This document shows, piece after piece, positions 21,299 through 33,349 of a stretch of 64,000 bases of DNA. Source of the DNA: Epiperipatus broadwayi. Its lineage: Eukaryota; Onychophora; Udeonychophora; Euonychophora; Peripatidae. The DNA lies in NCBI GenBank assembly GCA_028023455.1, contig JAQFVV010006472.1, positions 1,055,886 to 1,119,885 on the forward strand, written 5' to 3'. Made by a program: the position numbers and the translations under genes. The notes beneath the pieces were generated by a model that worked only from the letters and a program-made list of their open reading frames with translations, was not told the DNA's origin and did no database searches. How positions within the stretch are numbered: the stretch's first letter is position 1; each line of letters starts with the position of its first letter.

Positions 21299-24200
21299 TG
21301 TGACCATCTGAATGGGCACAAGGAATTGAGATACTTTGTATCTGCATTCAATGGTTACATTATATTAAAAAAATAAAATAGCCTTAGAATTTTAAAATAT
21401 TTTTTTTGCTGGTGATTGTTTGAAGCTTGGATATGGATCGCTTATGCAGTTGATTGACTACTTTATAAGTATTCATTATTATTATTGTGGTTAGGGAAGT
21501 ATTTAATGCCAGAGAAAGGGGTTGTTATTGTAGGAATTGGTATATTTGGGCAGGAAAATGCAAGGTTATTTTATATTAGTGTAGTATTGGTTGAATGGTT
21601 TCAAAATCCTTATTCTTTAATACTTATCCTTTTGTCAACAATTAATAGCCATTTCAATTATATTTAGTTAAGATACTTTAATATTTATAGTATAGTGTAT
21701 GTGCATGCATGTATGACTCTGCATCGTTTTCACTTCATTTTCATCTTCTAAAAATATTAAGCAATAGTACACACAATAAAAACATTTAAATTACAGTAAT
21801 TATCTTAAATAATTTAACAAATATATATTTCTTTCCAATGATCAATAGATAGTTGAATCAATGGATCATTTTACAAATTAAACAAATTATTAATCATTTT
21901 TGTTTAATAGTTAATTAATATTCATTTTTCTTTCAAGTTTATAACAGCTATTTATTTGTTTTATTATTATTTTTTGTCTTGATTTAATCAAAATGTTTTC
22001 TTTTTTTTTCTGAAAAGATTTTTTTTTAATATGTAATTAGCCTAGATAGAAAAGAAGTGTGGGAGTAATCTTGTGAAAAAAAGTGACCTTTTTGCTAAAG
22101 AGAGCTATTTAACAATGATCTAAAGTGATAAATTTGTATATTATGTAATGTAATTGTAGCCAGAAAACAGTGCTCATTTTTTTTTTTATTGTGAAAATTA
22201 AAAACCAGTTGCTGAAGTCAAATTGATTTTAAAAAAGACTTTGGAGTAAAACACCGAGAGGATCTTGAAAAAAAATTTATTATGGGAAGAGTTGACTAAA
22301 ATGGAATTCTAAATTTTCAAAAGGTACACAGTTTACATTATTCTCCTCGATTTAAATGTTTTTAAATTAACCTCTTCATAACTATGGCTCTTTTAAAATG
22401 TATGTTGATAACGTCCAGTCTACAATACTTCATTTAATTGTCATTTTAAATAAGAATAAATTGCATGAATATTATTGTTGTATCACTAACCAATATGTGT
22501 ATTTTACTATATCTGGGAAACGCATGCAGAACTATTTTACAGAATGTATTTTAATTCTTCACTATTTTCCGTGTTGTGTTTTTGTGAGGATGAAACATAG
22601 AATTAAGAATATGCTGAAGTGGATGAATCATGCTATGTTCAAATTCACCATAAAGAGATAACACTATTTATTTATCTGGTATTTCTGCAAATAATACATA
22701 TTTTAAATGAAGGAAATAAAGTGTGAGTTCCTTCAAATTAAGTATTTGCTGAGATAGAATGGAAGAATAGAAATGCGGGTAATTTTTGTTCTCTTCGATA
22801 AAGATGGAATACACAACAAAGTATTATCAATTATGGAATTACTAAGGAACCATGGTATCTTAATTGACAATATTTAAGAATAAACCATGCATATAATAGA
22901 CTATAAAGTGTTAAATGTTAGTCAAGAAAACTACTAAGAACAATTGTGTATTTAATTTAGCACTACAATGGAGAATGTTTTATGTTTCCAGTATAATAAA
23001 GGAGAAATTAATTGCTTGTGTGTGTGATTTAGTACCTCAAATAGATATGCTATGAACACTGGAGGTGCTGGTCAGATTCCAGTTATGATTATATTTTTAA
23101 GTTACCCTGCAGAAGTTTATTTTATTTAAATTCAGTTTGGAATGTGTCCCATATTGTTTCATGAACCCGGAGCAGAGCTTTGCAAGTGAACTTTTATTTT
23201 AAGTTAAAAAACAAATAACTTGTTTCTTTACTTTTTTTATTGCTTGTCATTATTAATGTATATTATTGATAACAGGATTACTTATTATTATGTTTTACTG
23301 ATAATTTGGGTTATTTTGACCTTCTAGATCGTCTCGAAGCATATCCAAATGAGGAATATGCTGGTAACAATTGATTATGTACTAATAGGTCTTATTGTTC
23401 TTTTACGAAGGTAAAAGAAAGAAATATTTTTTTTATATATTATTAGAGAGGTTTATATTTATTTTGTATCCTTTATTATCTCAAAGTGAGAATTTTTTTT
23501 TTTTTCAATCAACGAACGTATAACAGAAATAGTTTACTAGATATGAAAGAAAGTTCGTTTGTAATAATTATAACCATTAAATTTTAAAAGGTAACCTAAA
23601 GTTTATTTTGAATTAAAAGTTATACCTTGATGCAATATTTAATTACCATGTTGCCTGCATAGTGTGTAATTTAGAGTTAATTTTATATATACTTTTATTT
23701 GCGTGTGTGTGTCTGTTGTGCACAATTATGACATTTGTTTGATAAAGTTCACTTTGTGAATATTTTTATGTATAAATTTCGGATGCTGTCATATTCTACT
23801 GAATGGAATGGATTAGTATGTTATCTGTATGTATTTATCTACCAGCGTGTATTTATACCGTTCGATATTTAGAAGAGCTTTAAGAATGGAAAGAAATCTG
23901 ATTGCATTATAATGTTTGCAGGGATAAAAGATCTTGCTTATTTAGTAGATGTTTTTCCATGAGCACAGCCTAGTTTATATTATATGTGTATGATTAAATG
24001 ATATTTTTTGAAGTTAAGTGATGTTTTCTTAGAGCCCTGGTGATGAGGAAAAAGATTTCCCACCAGTAGTGTATTTAGAAGTAGATGAATTATTGTAGAA
24101 GTGTTCAGTAAGAGTTATCTGCTCCTCATGTAGATTTCCCTTATAACATATTGTCTGTATAATCATGAAAATATAGCTCTGTGTTAATTAATATGTGGCC

Positions 24201-25779
24201 AGATAAATTGTTAAATTATTCTTGATGTAATATTAGTGTCTGATTTTATTGATGAATTACGACATTGTCCAAAATAAAGTAATTGTATGATATTTTCTTG
24301 ATGAATGGAGAATTTGTAGAAAAGGTTATTTTCTATCATTGTTGCTTAGCACATGCACACAAATGCGTAATATAAATAATATCGCATATATAAATTATAG
24401 AGTTATTGGAATTAAAATGAGAACTAAATGTTTGAAATACATTATATTCATTTAAATAGAAGTATAAAGTTATTGAGATTAAAACGGGAAATAAATATTT
24501 TAAACTACAGTGTATTTATTTAGATAAAGGTTATAAATCATCAAATCATCAGAATGAACATGATTTGGTTGCTATGCATGGAAGGTATTCGTAATTGAAA
24601 GTGATTATTTAGTCAATTAGAAAAAGTTGCTTGGTTGAGAGCCAAATACAATTAATTTGATTTATTTTACTAATCAATGGTAATATCCTCTCAAAGTATT
24701 TTTTTGTGTTAATAATATAACATGTTATTTATTTAGCGTCATGTAGATGAAACATGTAGGCAAAGCATGAGTTCGAAGTCAGAATATTTAAGTTTTGGTT
24801 AATTTGCTTTGATAAATGGGATAATCCCAAAGTGATGCTTAAAGTTTATTTAATAATTTAAAAATCTGTAGGACAAGTAGTCCAATTGTAAATATGTTAA
24901 ACCAAATTTATTTTATTGTAATAAACGATTTATTTTATTTGTTTAAAATCTTAAAATTGTGTCTGGAGTTATTATTGTATACATTCGTGTTTGCCATTTC
25001 CACATCTCCACATTTCATAAATCTATCATAAAATAGATATATTATTTTAGAGTTATAATATTAAATCTGCTGGTGTATGACAATATTGTTTTTACTTAGT
25101 CCAAACATTATAAGGAACATTTTCTACTGGATAAATGTATTAGAAAAGTTGCTAAGTTAGTATATTTGTTAGATGATGATATGAAATTAAAATACCCTAT
25201 TTCTGTAATTATCTTATCATTGAAACACAGTGGAATATTTTGGTCAATTTGTTTCATTACATTTTTATCATACTTTAGAATTATAACTTATGGGCCAATG
25301 TAGTTTATTTAATTCAGCTGTGTTTGTTAAATTCCCTGAGATTTTATTGTTTATTTCCTGGTTGGCATTAAAGTAGATGTTTAGATTGTGATATGCCAAG
25401 TCATAGAATTGTTTAGTATTATAATTATAGCAAGCTGATATATGTTATATTTGGATGAAGGAAGAAATTAAGTTTAAAGTATATTTTAATAGACTGTACC
25501 GATAAACATGATTCTTTATCATACAATTAATTAATAAAAAGGATTTACATTATATTTAGTGTTTTGTAATATTTCTTTCATTTATTTATCATCATATATC
25601 TTATGAACTGCCTGTAGCCTCCCACTGAGCTGAGCTGAGCATAAACTTAAATATAGAGTCTCAATAATAGTTTTTTTGTATTATATATCTTGTTATATTG
25701 TTCTATTTATTCATAGAACTGGCGCATGGGCATTTCGCTCATGTAATGTATATGAGCAGTGTTGGGAGTGTAGGTTATA
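21299..25779 (+). repeat. Right LTR (4481 bp)
   Basis: Starts TGTGACC after the purine tract and ends GGTTATA before (AT)n. It gives the uninterrupted form of the LTR. No reading frame of note; the 60- and 87-codon frames shared with the left LTR show replacement changes between copies and no sign of constraint. Confidence 0.88.
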
Positions 25780-25802
25780 ATATATATATATATATATATA
25801 TT

Positions 25803-25945
25803 CAGAAGCCCTAATATATGCATCTATGTGATTTTGGTCTATTGTCTAAGTTGATGTAGTTTATTTGCCAAGTTTAAACCATGCACATTAAAAGCTGTTA
25901 TTTTGACCTTCATTACAATTGTATGTGGGAGTTGATCACATTTCA
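25803..25945 (-). pseudogene. LINE B ORF2: N-terminus of the endonuclease
   Basis: Minus-strand reading gives ITAFNVHGLNLANKLHQLRQ, the start of an APE endonuclease aligned with EVNVRGINSPHRM of LINE A. It breaks off just before the catalytic Glu position, where the (AT)n begins. The continuation is at 9412, across the inserted block. Confidence 0.65.
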
Positions 25946-26887
25946 AGATATGTTAGTGGCTGTTTTTTATTGTATAAGCAGTATATTGTTGGAGTTTCAT
26001 TGGTTAGTTGGATAGGAGTGATGTCAATTGGTGACCAGTCTTCTGTTTGAATTCTGGTTAAAAATGATGCAGTGTTGTGCTCCTCTTTTTTTTTTAGTTG
26101 TTGTGCTCTTCTGTTTTTGTTTTTTTATTGTTTTTGCTTCATTTTTGAGTGATCTGGCTCTTTTTTTCTATTGTACTTAATTCAACTTGTGAAAGATGTT
26201 ATGATTGCTTCCATGATATATGTTGATGTGTTATTTTTAGTGGCCATTTTTTATTGTGTGAGTAGAATATTGTTGGAGTTTCATTGGTTAGTTGGATAGG
26301 AGTGATGTCAATTGGTGACCAGTCTTCTGTTTGAATTCTGGTTTAAAATGATGCAGTGTTATGCTCTTCTTTTTTTTTATTGTTGTGCCCTTCTGTTTTT
26401 GGTTTTTTTTTGTTTTTGCTTCATTTTTGGGTGGCCCGGCTCTTTTTTCTATTGTACTTAATTCAATTTGTGGAAGGCATAATATGATTGCTTCCATGAT
26501 ATATGTTGATGTGTTATTTTTAATTGTGTGTGGTGTTGGTTTTATTGGTACTTTGTGTTTCACTGTAAGTGCTTTGAGATATTTCAGTTGGGTTGATATT
26601 TGCATTACTCATGTATTGTATGTTTTCACATTTGCTTGTGTTATTTTGAGTTGCTTGCAGGACATTTGAATTTATGTGCTGCATTTCGTTTCATTTGTTT
26701 ATACTATTGTTTTGTTTTTTTGTAGTTTGATCTATTAGAGGTAGTAATAGCAGTTCTTAAAGAAGTTGTTTGCATCTGGTTATTTATATCTGAATTTTAT
26801 GTTTACTATTTTGTGTGGCTGATATCTTCACTTTGTGTGTGGTTGAGCTGATTATTTGTTCATTGTGATTGTAGGCTCTTTCTGTTA

Positions 26888-28085
26888 TCACATTGTTTTT
26901 TCCAGATGAGCACTGTTTTGTTCATCTATGTTTTGGTAATTTTCATTTGAATTTTGATTAATAAAAGGTAGTGAGAGTGTTTCCTTAGATGGAGGAGTTG
27001 TTTGCATATTGTTGTACATATTTGGATTTATGTTATCATTGTACATACGGTTGATGTCCTCAGTATGTGTGTGATTGAGCACCTCGTTTGTTTTTTGTGA
27101 TTGTGGATTTTTGGTGTCCCATTGCATTGAAGGTGGCCTTGCTTCCCACATGTGTAACATATGGGTTTGAGCCCTCTTATGAAGAGGCTCAGCATGACTT
27201 CTTGATCTACAATGTGTGTAGGTATATTGTTTGGATCTAGTTAATCTCAGCTTAAAGTCAAAACTATTGCTGTATACCAGCACTGGTGTATATTTCAAAT
27301 AAACTGGGTTGAATGCTATGACCTTGCCAAATGGCTGCATCATTTTCTGAAAGATTTTGATGTTCTATCCAATGTATGCATTCTTGAATATGCCAGTAAT
27401 CTGGTCATGTTGATCTGGATCTATTGTGATGAGGGCATAATTTCCTAAAGTTTTAATGGTGGTTTGAATCCAGGTTTTTTGGCTTTCTTGATAAAATTTG
27501 AGGATTAAATATAGTGTTAGGATGATTAGCAGTCCTTAGTATGCTATCCTAAAGGTCATGTAGCATTATTGCTTCATAGAGCAAATTTCTAGGAAATTTA
27601 TATAGCAATATATTTGTGTCTGTAGCTGATAATATTATTGAATGGGGGGAAAATCCTTTGAAATATCATATGTAGGCCACATGGAATCATGTTGTTAAAC
27701 CTTTCACATATTAATTTTAAATCATCGTTATTCCACTGAGCAGTAAGAGGGATTGATTTTCTTGCATTTGTATATCCGGTGCAACATATTGTTAGTATTT
27801 ATTCTTGAGAAGTGATGTAAAACTTTACTGTTTTCTGAGTTTGCAACTTGATTGTTCTTTTTGTTGTAAATCATTTTTTTCCAAAGAAAAATTGCTTTCT
27901 TGTAAATTGTTTTTTGTTATGTTGGCATATGTTTTTGTTTCATCTGTAATTTGCATAGATTTGGATAGGATACTGGCACCGTTCTGCTGGTCGTGTGATG
28001 GGAGGATCACCATTGAAATGTTTTTTATGTTGAGCAACAAATATTCTTGTGAAAAAACCTCTTCAAAATATATATTTTGTTAAAA
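26888..28085 (-). pseudogene. LINE B ORF1, decayed gag-like protein
   Basis: Fragments align with LINE A ORF1: a KTYANITKN segment (about 27940), and a block reading FGKVIAFNPVYLKYTPVLVY then HCRSRSHAEP and THMLHMWEARP (27343-27130), which is the region of the zinc knuckles with most Cys residues lost. Several stops. The 3' part (27100-26888) is Asn-rich. Confidence 0.65.
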
Positions 28086-28179
28086 CACACATTAATTTTG
28101 ATTGTCCAATAGTAAAATGACTAAGTCTGAGATCTGTTGGTTTCAAAGTTTTCTTTAATTTAAATCCTAAGATCTTTGT

Positions 28180-28204
28180 ATCATCATCATCATCATCATC
28201 ATCA

Positions 28205-28282
<78 letters not shown>
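28180..28282. repeat. (ATC)n(ATT)n microsatellite
   Basis: About nine ATC units then about 25 ATT units. It lies at the 5' end of LINE B, in the same position as the tail that precedes LINE A. Confidence 0.95.
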
Positions 28283-28283
<1 letters not shown>

Positions 28284-28284
28284 G

Positions 28285-28757
28285 CATTTATTTTATATAG
28301 CGCATGTTTATAAATTGTAATACATTAAAGATCAGCCTTTACAAGCTATTGTGCATGCGCTTTTCATGAGTGTTAACAATAAATAATTCCCAACACAAGA
28401 TATAGTATTTATGAAAGAACAAAATGAATACTTGTTCTTTCCAACCCAAATGCTTATATATGGGCAAATCTTAAGTACTGGAAATCAAAGCGTGAGGATA
28501 GACTACTCACTTTAAATTACTGTTTACGATGTCTGAATGAATGACGTCGACGAAATTATCTAGAATTTACGAAATGTCACTCTCAAATGAGACTTAAACA
28601 TATGTAAATATGCATTTATTTTATATAGCGCATGTTTATAAATTGTAATACATTAAAGATCAGCCTTTACAAGCTATTGTGCATGTGCTTTTTATGAGTA
28701 ACACTTGTGAAAAGCGCATGCACAATATCTTGTAAAGGTTGATCTTTAATGTATTAT
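28285..28757. repeat. Short tandem element (326-bp period) with an inverted end copy
   Basis: The ~90-base block beginning GCATTTATTTTATATAGCGC occurs at 28285 and again at 28611 (period 326), and its last ~55 bases occur inverted at 28703-28757. The tandem-plus-inverted layout matches the hammerhead array at 47813-49148. I see no intact hammerhead core here. The element sits inside the microsatellite tail of a LINE. Confidence 0.65.
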
Positions 28758-28778
28758 TATTATCATTATTATTATTAT

Positions 28779-28837
<59 letters not shown>

Positions 28838-28838
28838 T

Positions 28839-28885
<47 letters not shown>

Positions 28886-29123
28886 TAACTATTATTATTA
28901 ATATTATTATCATTATTATTATTGTTGTTATTATTATTATTGTTGTTGTTGTTATTATTATTATTATTGTTATTTTTGTTGTTGTTATTGTTATTTTTAT
29001 TATGTTTCAAAGTAAACTTTATTGATCAAGAATACAAGGTTACATCAGCGAGTTATAAAAGATACAGTCAGAATAAATTGCAAGTGAAATATATACTTAG
29101 ATATAAACAAGTTACAGATTGAT

Positions 29124-29203
<80 letters not shown>
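28758..29203 (-). mobile_element. 3' end of a third LINE with compound trinucleotide tail, followed by (AT)n(GA)n
   Basis: 28758-28984 is a mixed ATT/ACT/GTT microsatellite. From 28985 the minus strand carries the same polyadenylation-type end as LINE B (ATCAATAAAGTTTACTTTG). Only a short stretch of 3' UTR is recognisable before an (AT)n run (about 29127-29183) and a (GA)n run. Long poly-Ser/Asn/Leu frames in the microsatellite are not genes. Confidence 0.65.
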
Positions 29204-29204
<1 letters not shown>

Positions 29205-31084
29205 TAAAAGCTATAAAAGGTTACAATTGAATAATAGGAGTTATATATAAAAAAAACCAATGTTATATGAGTAAGGTATGACAGATGTAATTAGAATAGA
29301 ATTGCAAATTAATTATATACATATATTTTACATCTAGTTTTGTTACATAGATTAATGTACAGGGGTACATACATCATAAGGGTTTTGCATATTAATGTCC
29401 TCAATGGATCAATTATCCAAATGGTTTAATTACATATATAATGTCAATTAGTTCATTTCTAGATATAATATATGTTAGGTGAGAGTTTGTTGCTAGCTAA
29501 TAGTGCTCACTCTCTTATCTTCCCAGTGTTGGTTATGTGGTTCTTCTTCTCACCAAATGTAATTACAACATTGACCTTTATTTCAGCAGTGATGTTATTA
29601 TTATCACCATCATTAGTATTAGTATTATTGTCATTCTCTTATTGATGTAAATAAAATATTTATTTATTAAAAATTGATTTTGTATATTTTTATTGAAGAT
29701 TACATCATCTATCAGAAGGTCTTGGGTCACAGATATTAACAGCTAATTTGTATATTTAACTTATCCTGAAATACTCAAATTAACACTTAATGCACTTTGA
29801 ATCTAGTTTTAATATACTTTAACCAATGTTAAGAAAATATTAATTTATTAAAACATTAGGTTATTTATTTAATAAATGTAATTTGAATTCAATAAAATAT
29901 CACTTTAATTCTTGATTTCATTTATTTAATATTCAAGCTTCAACAATTTATGTGTTTTATATTTAAAGATACAATTTTAATATCAGAATTTATGGGACAT
30001 AATTAAACTGGAACGTTTTCTTTATACCATTACAATTTTGACATATCCAAATATATGTGGTGTGTAAAAGAAAATTTCCCAACATTATACCATTACAATA
30101 TATTATTACATGGTTATTGGAAGAAATAATGTAATACATCACTATAAAGCATATATTTACAATGTATTCTTTGGCTTAATTACATACTTATATGTGAACT
30201 TAATCATTCAGAATTTTATTAAAAAGAAGTTATATTACTCTGGGTGTCAGTTATCCATATTTGTGTAAGAAATGTTGAATTAGAATAAAATGAATGTTGA
30301 AGTGGACATTTTAAATTAATACATATTAAAATTAAGTGCCATATTTAAATTTACCATCAAATGTTATTAAAACATTTTCTGAAATAAGATACTACAACTT
30401 TATGATAAGATTGATAATGATTATTAATTTGTACTTGCTAATCATTTTATAATTTCTGATTTATATATGATATTAAAATTCATTTTATTAGCTATTGTTA
30501 ACTCTATAATTAATTATTATAACAATGTTTGCAGAATCAAGATTTACTTTCCCCCAAATATATTGATGTTCTAAAAAAGGTGTTGGCAAATTTTTTAACA
30601 CAAAGAGTCATTTGGTTTAAATTTCCTCTTTTCCCCTATTAAAAAGCCACAAAGGAAAGAAATGAAAAATATGTTCCTGAAAAAAAAATTCTGAATACAT
30701 CTTAAGAAAAAGAAAAATTCTTTTAAAGACGGCTTGATTTATTCATAAATTTCTAATATTCAAATATTCATCGTGTACAATAATTACTATTCTATAATAA
30801 GCCTGAATTCAAAAAACAACATTATAATAGATATTTTTCTCTTCTAGAGTTAGTAAAATACTCTTTTACAAATTACAAGAGGATATAAAAATCTGTTTGT
30901 TTATTATGACAAAAATGAGCCATGAAAATGGGATAAAAGAGTTATATTTGCCTCGCAAGCCATAGTCAATCCATGTTCTATAATATTAAAATATTTAAGC
31001 CTTATTAATTTTTTTTTTGGTAAAGATATTTCATAGTTGCAATTTTGTTTGTAAAAAAATAATTATTATTTTAATTTTTCAAAT
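29204..31084. other. AT-rich DNA without recognised features
   Basis: I see only very short frames and AT-rich homopolymers; possibly more LINE 3' UTR near 29204-29560. Nothing coding. Confidence 0.5.
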
Positions 31085-31150
31085 ATAGTTGTCCACTCTA
31101 TCTCATATAACAGAAACACATGACCACATACATGTGAAAAAGATAAATGA

Positions 31151-31218
<68 letters not shown>

Positions 31219-31320
31219 GCTGAACCAGCACGTATGTGGTCGTGTCTATCGGTTGTATAAGATGGAGTGGAAGCCTGAAGGAAGCTTGAATGTCTGGATT
31301 CAAATCCCCTCTAATTACAA
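31085..31320. mobile_element. Short fold-back element split by (AT)n, related to 52190-52990
   Basis: The left arm (about 31091-31139, ACACATGACCACATACATGTG) and right arm (about 31225-31275) are inverted copies around an (AT)30 tract. The right arm continues into GGATTCAAATCCCC, a B-box-like string. The same arm sequence is found at both ends of the larger fold-back at 52190-52990. Confidence 0.6.
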
Positions 31321-33340
31321 ATATACTAACATAATTTTTGCATTCTAATACAATATATATATATTCTAATAGGTGGAATTTTTTTTGTTTTTATTTTTAA
31401 AAAATATTTCAACATTTACCTCTGTTAAAAATTATTAAATTATATAAATATATATAAACAATCGTAAAAACAAATAGATAAAACTTTAAAATATAAATGT
31501 TAATTCCATGCTGTTTTATTTAAATAAAAATCAAATGAGAAATAATGATTTCATTTTCAATGCTAAATTTCTAATATAAAATATTTTAATTATTTAAAAT
31601 CATTATATTTTGTTTTAATCAAAAAAACTATATTTTAAATTTTGAGTTGAAGTGCTTTTGTATGTATACTATTAAATGTGTCTTAATTAGCTAACAACAA
31701 AAAATTGTATTAATTGCTCTGTATAAATATGCAAAGAAAAGTGCAATATGTTTTTGGACAACTATATGTACTGAGATAGTTAAAATATGATAACTCATGT
31801 TCTTCTGATCAATGCAGATATATAATATACACACAAATATATAAAATTAACCACATAGAAGGAAATTAACCTTCAAATCTGCCTATTCATTTTTAGTATA
31901 TAAATCTATGCACACTCACAAGTCAGTAAGAGTTTTAAAAACAGAAGTGAATCACTCATGCTTAAAGCTTATTCTTATATAAGCCAATCCTTACTCACCA
32001 TGCTTACATCAGGGCTTGATCCTATTATGTTCCTGATATTTTAATTGGCAACTGAATTGTACAAATTTTGTTGATACATCTCATTTTTAATTATCTGTGA
32101 TTAATCATACATTAATTTAGACTAAATACAAATTAATAGTTTAGAGCTGAATTATCCAAGGCTCCTCACTGATTAAAGCTACAAGCTTCAACTAATCTGG
32201 GATGTAGTGCTCTCAGATCCAAGGCTCTTTACTGATAATGGCCACATGCAGAAAATTACTCTGGGGATATTGGATGAGTAGGCAGTAGATAAGAATTTTA
32301 TGCACAAACCTTCTTGCATTCATTGATTATAAAGGTTTTCACTGGTTGGCACTACCATATGAAGAATTTGCTACTGTATTTATATATAGTCATCTATTTC
32401 TTTATAATAATACTTATAATGAATGGAATAATGAGAAACATTATCAAAGAAACTATTTAATGATTATTTAAAAACAAATAACTGCATCAAAACCAAACTG
32501 TATCTTGATGAACTCCTGGTTAAAGAGATCAAATAATCTAATTTTGCAATAAAATTATTAACATGATATTCAGAACTATTATTTCAGAAATACAGAGATC
32601 ATTGCCCTATGATATTGAACAATGACTACAATTTTTTAGCGACTAGGCAAAATCTCAAGTGCCATGTATACTCTTTATAGAACAATCTTCACTTCATATA
32701 GGAAACAATAAAACTGCTTCAGTATAACATTTAAGATATTGTTTAGCATATCTTGATATACTTCAAGTGGTTCATCATTTTTAAAATTTCTAGATTTATA
32801 TTGATTACTAACAAATGATGCATTGTAAATATGGTATTGCTACTTATGTTTCAAATTATCTTGTAAAACAAACATCTTCATTAATGACAATTCATCTGAT
32901 ATTATAATTACAATTTGGATAGATATTTTCCAGTGTTCGGTATCACCCTATCTTCTGTATTTTTACATCTCCTGCATTTATAGAATATCTCAATTGTCAT
33001 AATAATCTTTTGGAATATTAAGTGATGATCAAGCAGATCGTCAACCTTTAGAATAAATAAATTTAAATAACATGTACTTACTTTATGTTAAGCAAGGAGA
33101 ATCATTCTATTCATAGCATAAATCAAGTCTAAATAATTCTCAAAAAACACATTCCTATAATTGAATGTTATCTTGTTCCAAAATGGAATTTAAGAAAACT
33201 TAACTGGAAGTGATATATTGGATATCTTAAAAGACTATTAATAGAGTCTTTGCATTTCTTACTGATTATGATAGATTTAACAAATTCATAATATCAGTCT
33301 TCAGAAAACATATCCCTTGAGAATGTGAAAAACCAATTTC
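31321..33340. other. AT-rich DNA without recognised features
   Basis: Two related strings ATCCAAGGCTC occur near 32155 and 32219. No coding frame of note. The right part may hold eroded 5' sequence of the LINE at 33350. Confidence 0.45.
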
Positions 33341-33349
33341 TTTCAGGAT

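Larger units (their letters stand above)
12661..25779 (+). mobile_element. LTR retrotransposon with ~4.5 kb LTRs and a gag-only interior (LARD-like)
   Basis: Two long direct copies, 12661-18289 and 21299-25779, both start TGTGACC and end GGTTATA. They flank a 3009-base interior. A primer-site-like TGGTGCGCCAAC lies 12 bases after the left LTR, and a purine tract (AAGGATGGGGAAG) sits directly before the right LTR. The element is bounded by (AT)n on both sides. The interior encodes only a gag-like protein; no protease, RT or integrase motif is visible. LTR length and gag-only interior resemble the plant LARD class of non-autonomous elements. The LTRs differ by a few substitutions per 100 bases plus indels, so the insertion is not recent. 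Confidence 0.85.
25803..28180 (-). mobile_element. LINE B, 5' segment
   Basis: Contains the decayed ORF1 and the first ~45 codons of the endonuclease, ending at the (AT)n where the giant-LTR element is inserted. At its 5' side (28180) it abuts an (ATC)n(ATT)n tract. About 25960-26530 is a tandem duplication of roughly 283 bases: the string TTGGAGTTTCATTGG recurs at 25989 and 26273. Confidence 0.72.

Noticed and set aside
26361-26669. 102-codon hydrophobic plus-strand frame resembling a membrane protein
   Set aside because: It is antisense to the LINE B ORF1-ORF2 interval; T-rich sequence gives Phe/Leu/Val runs.
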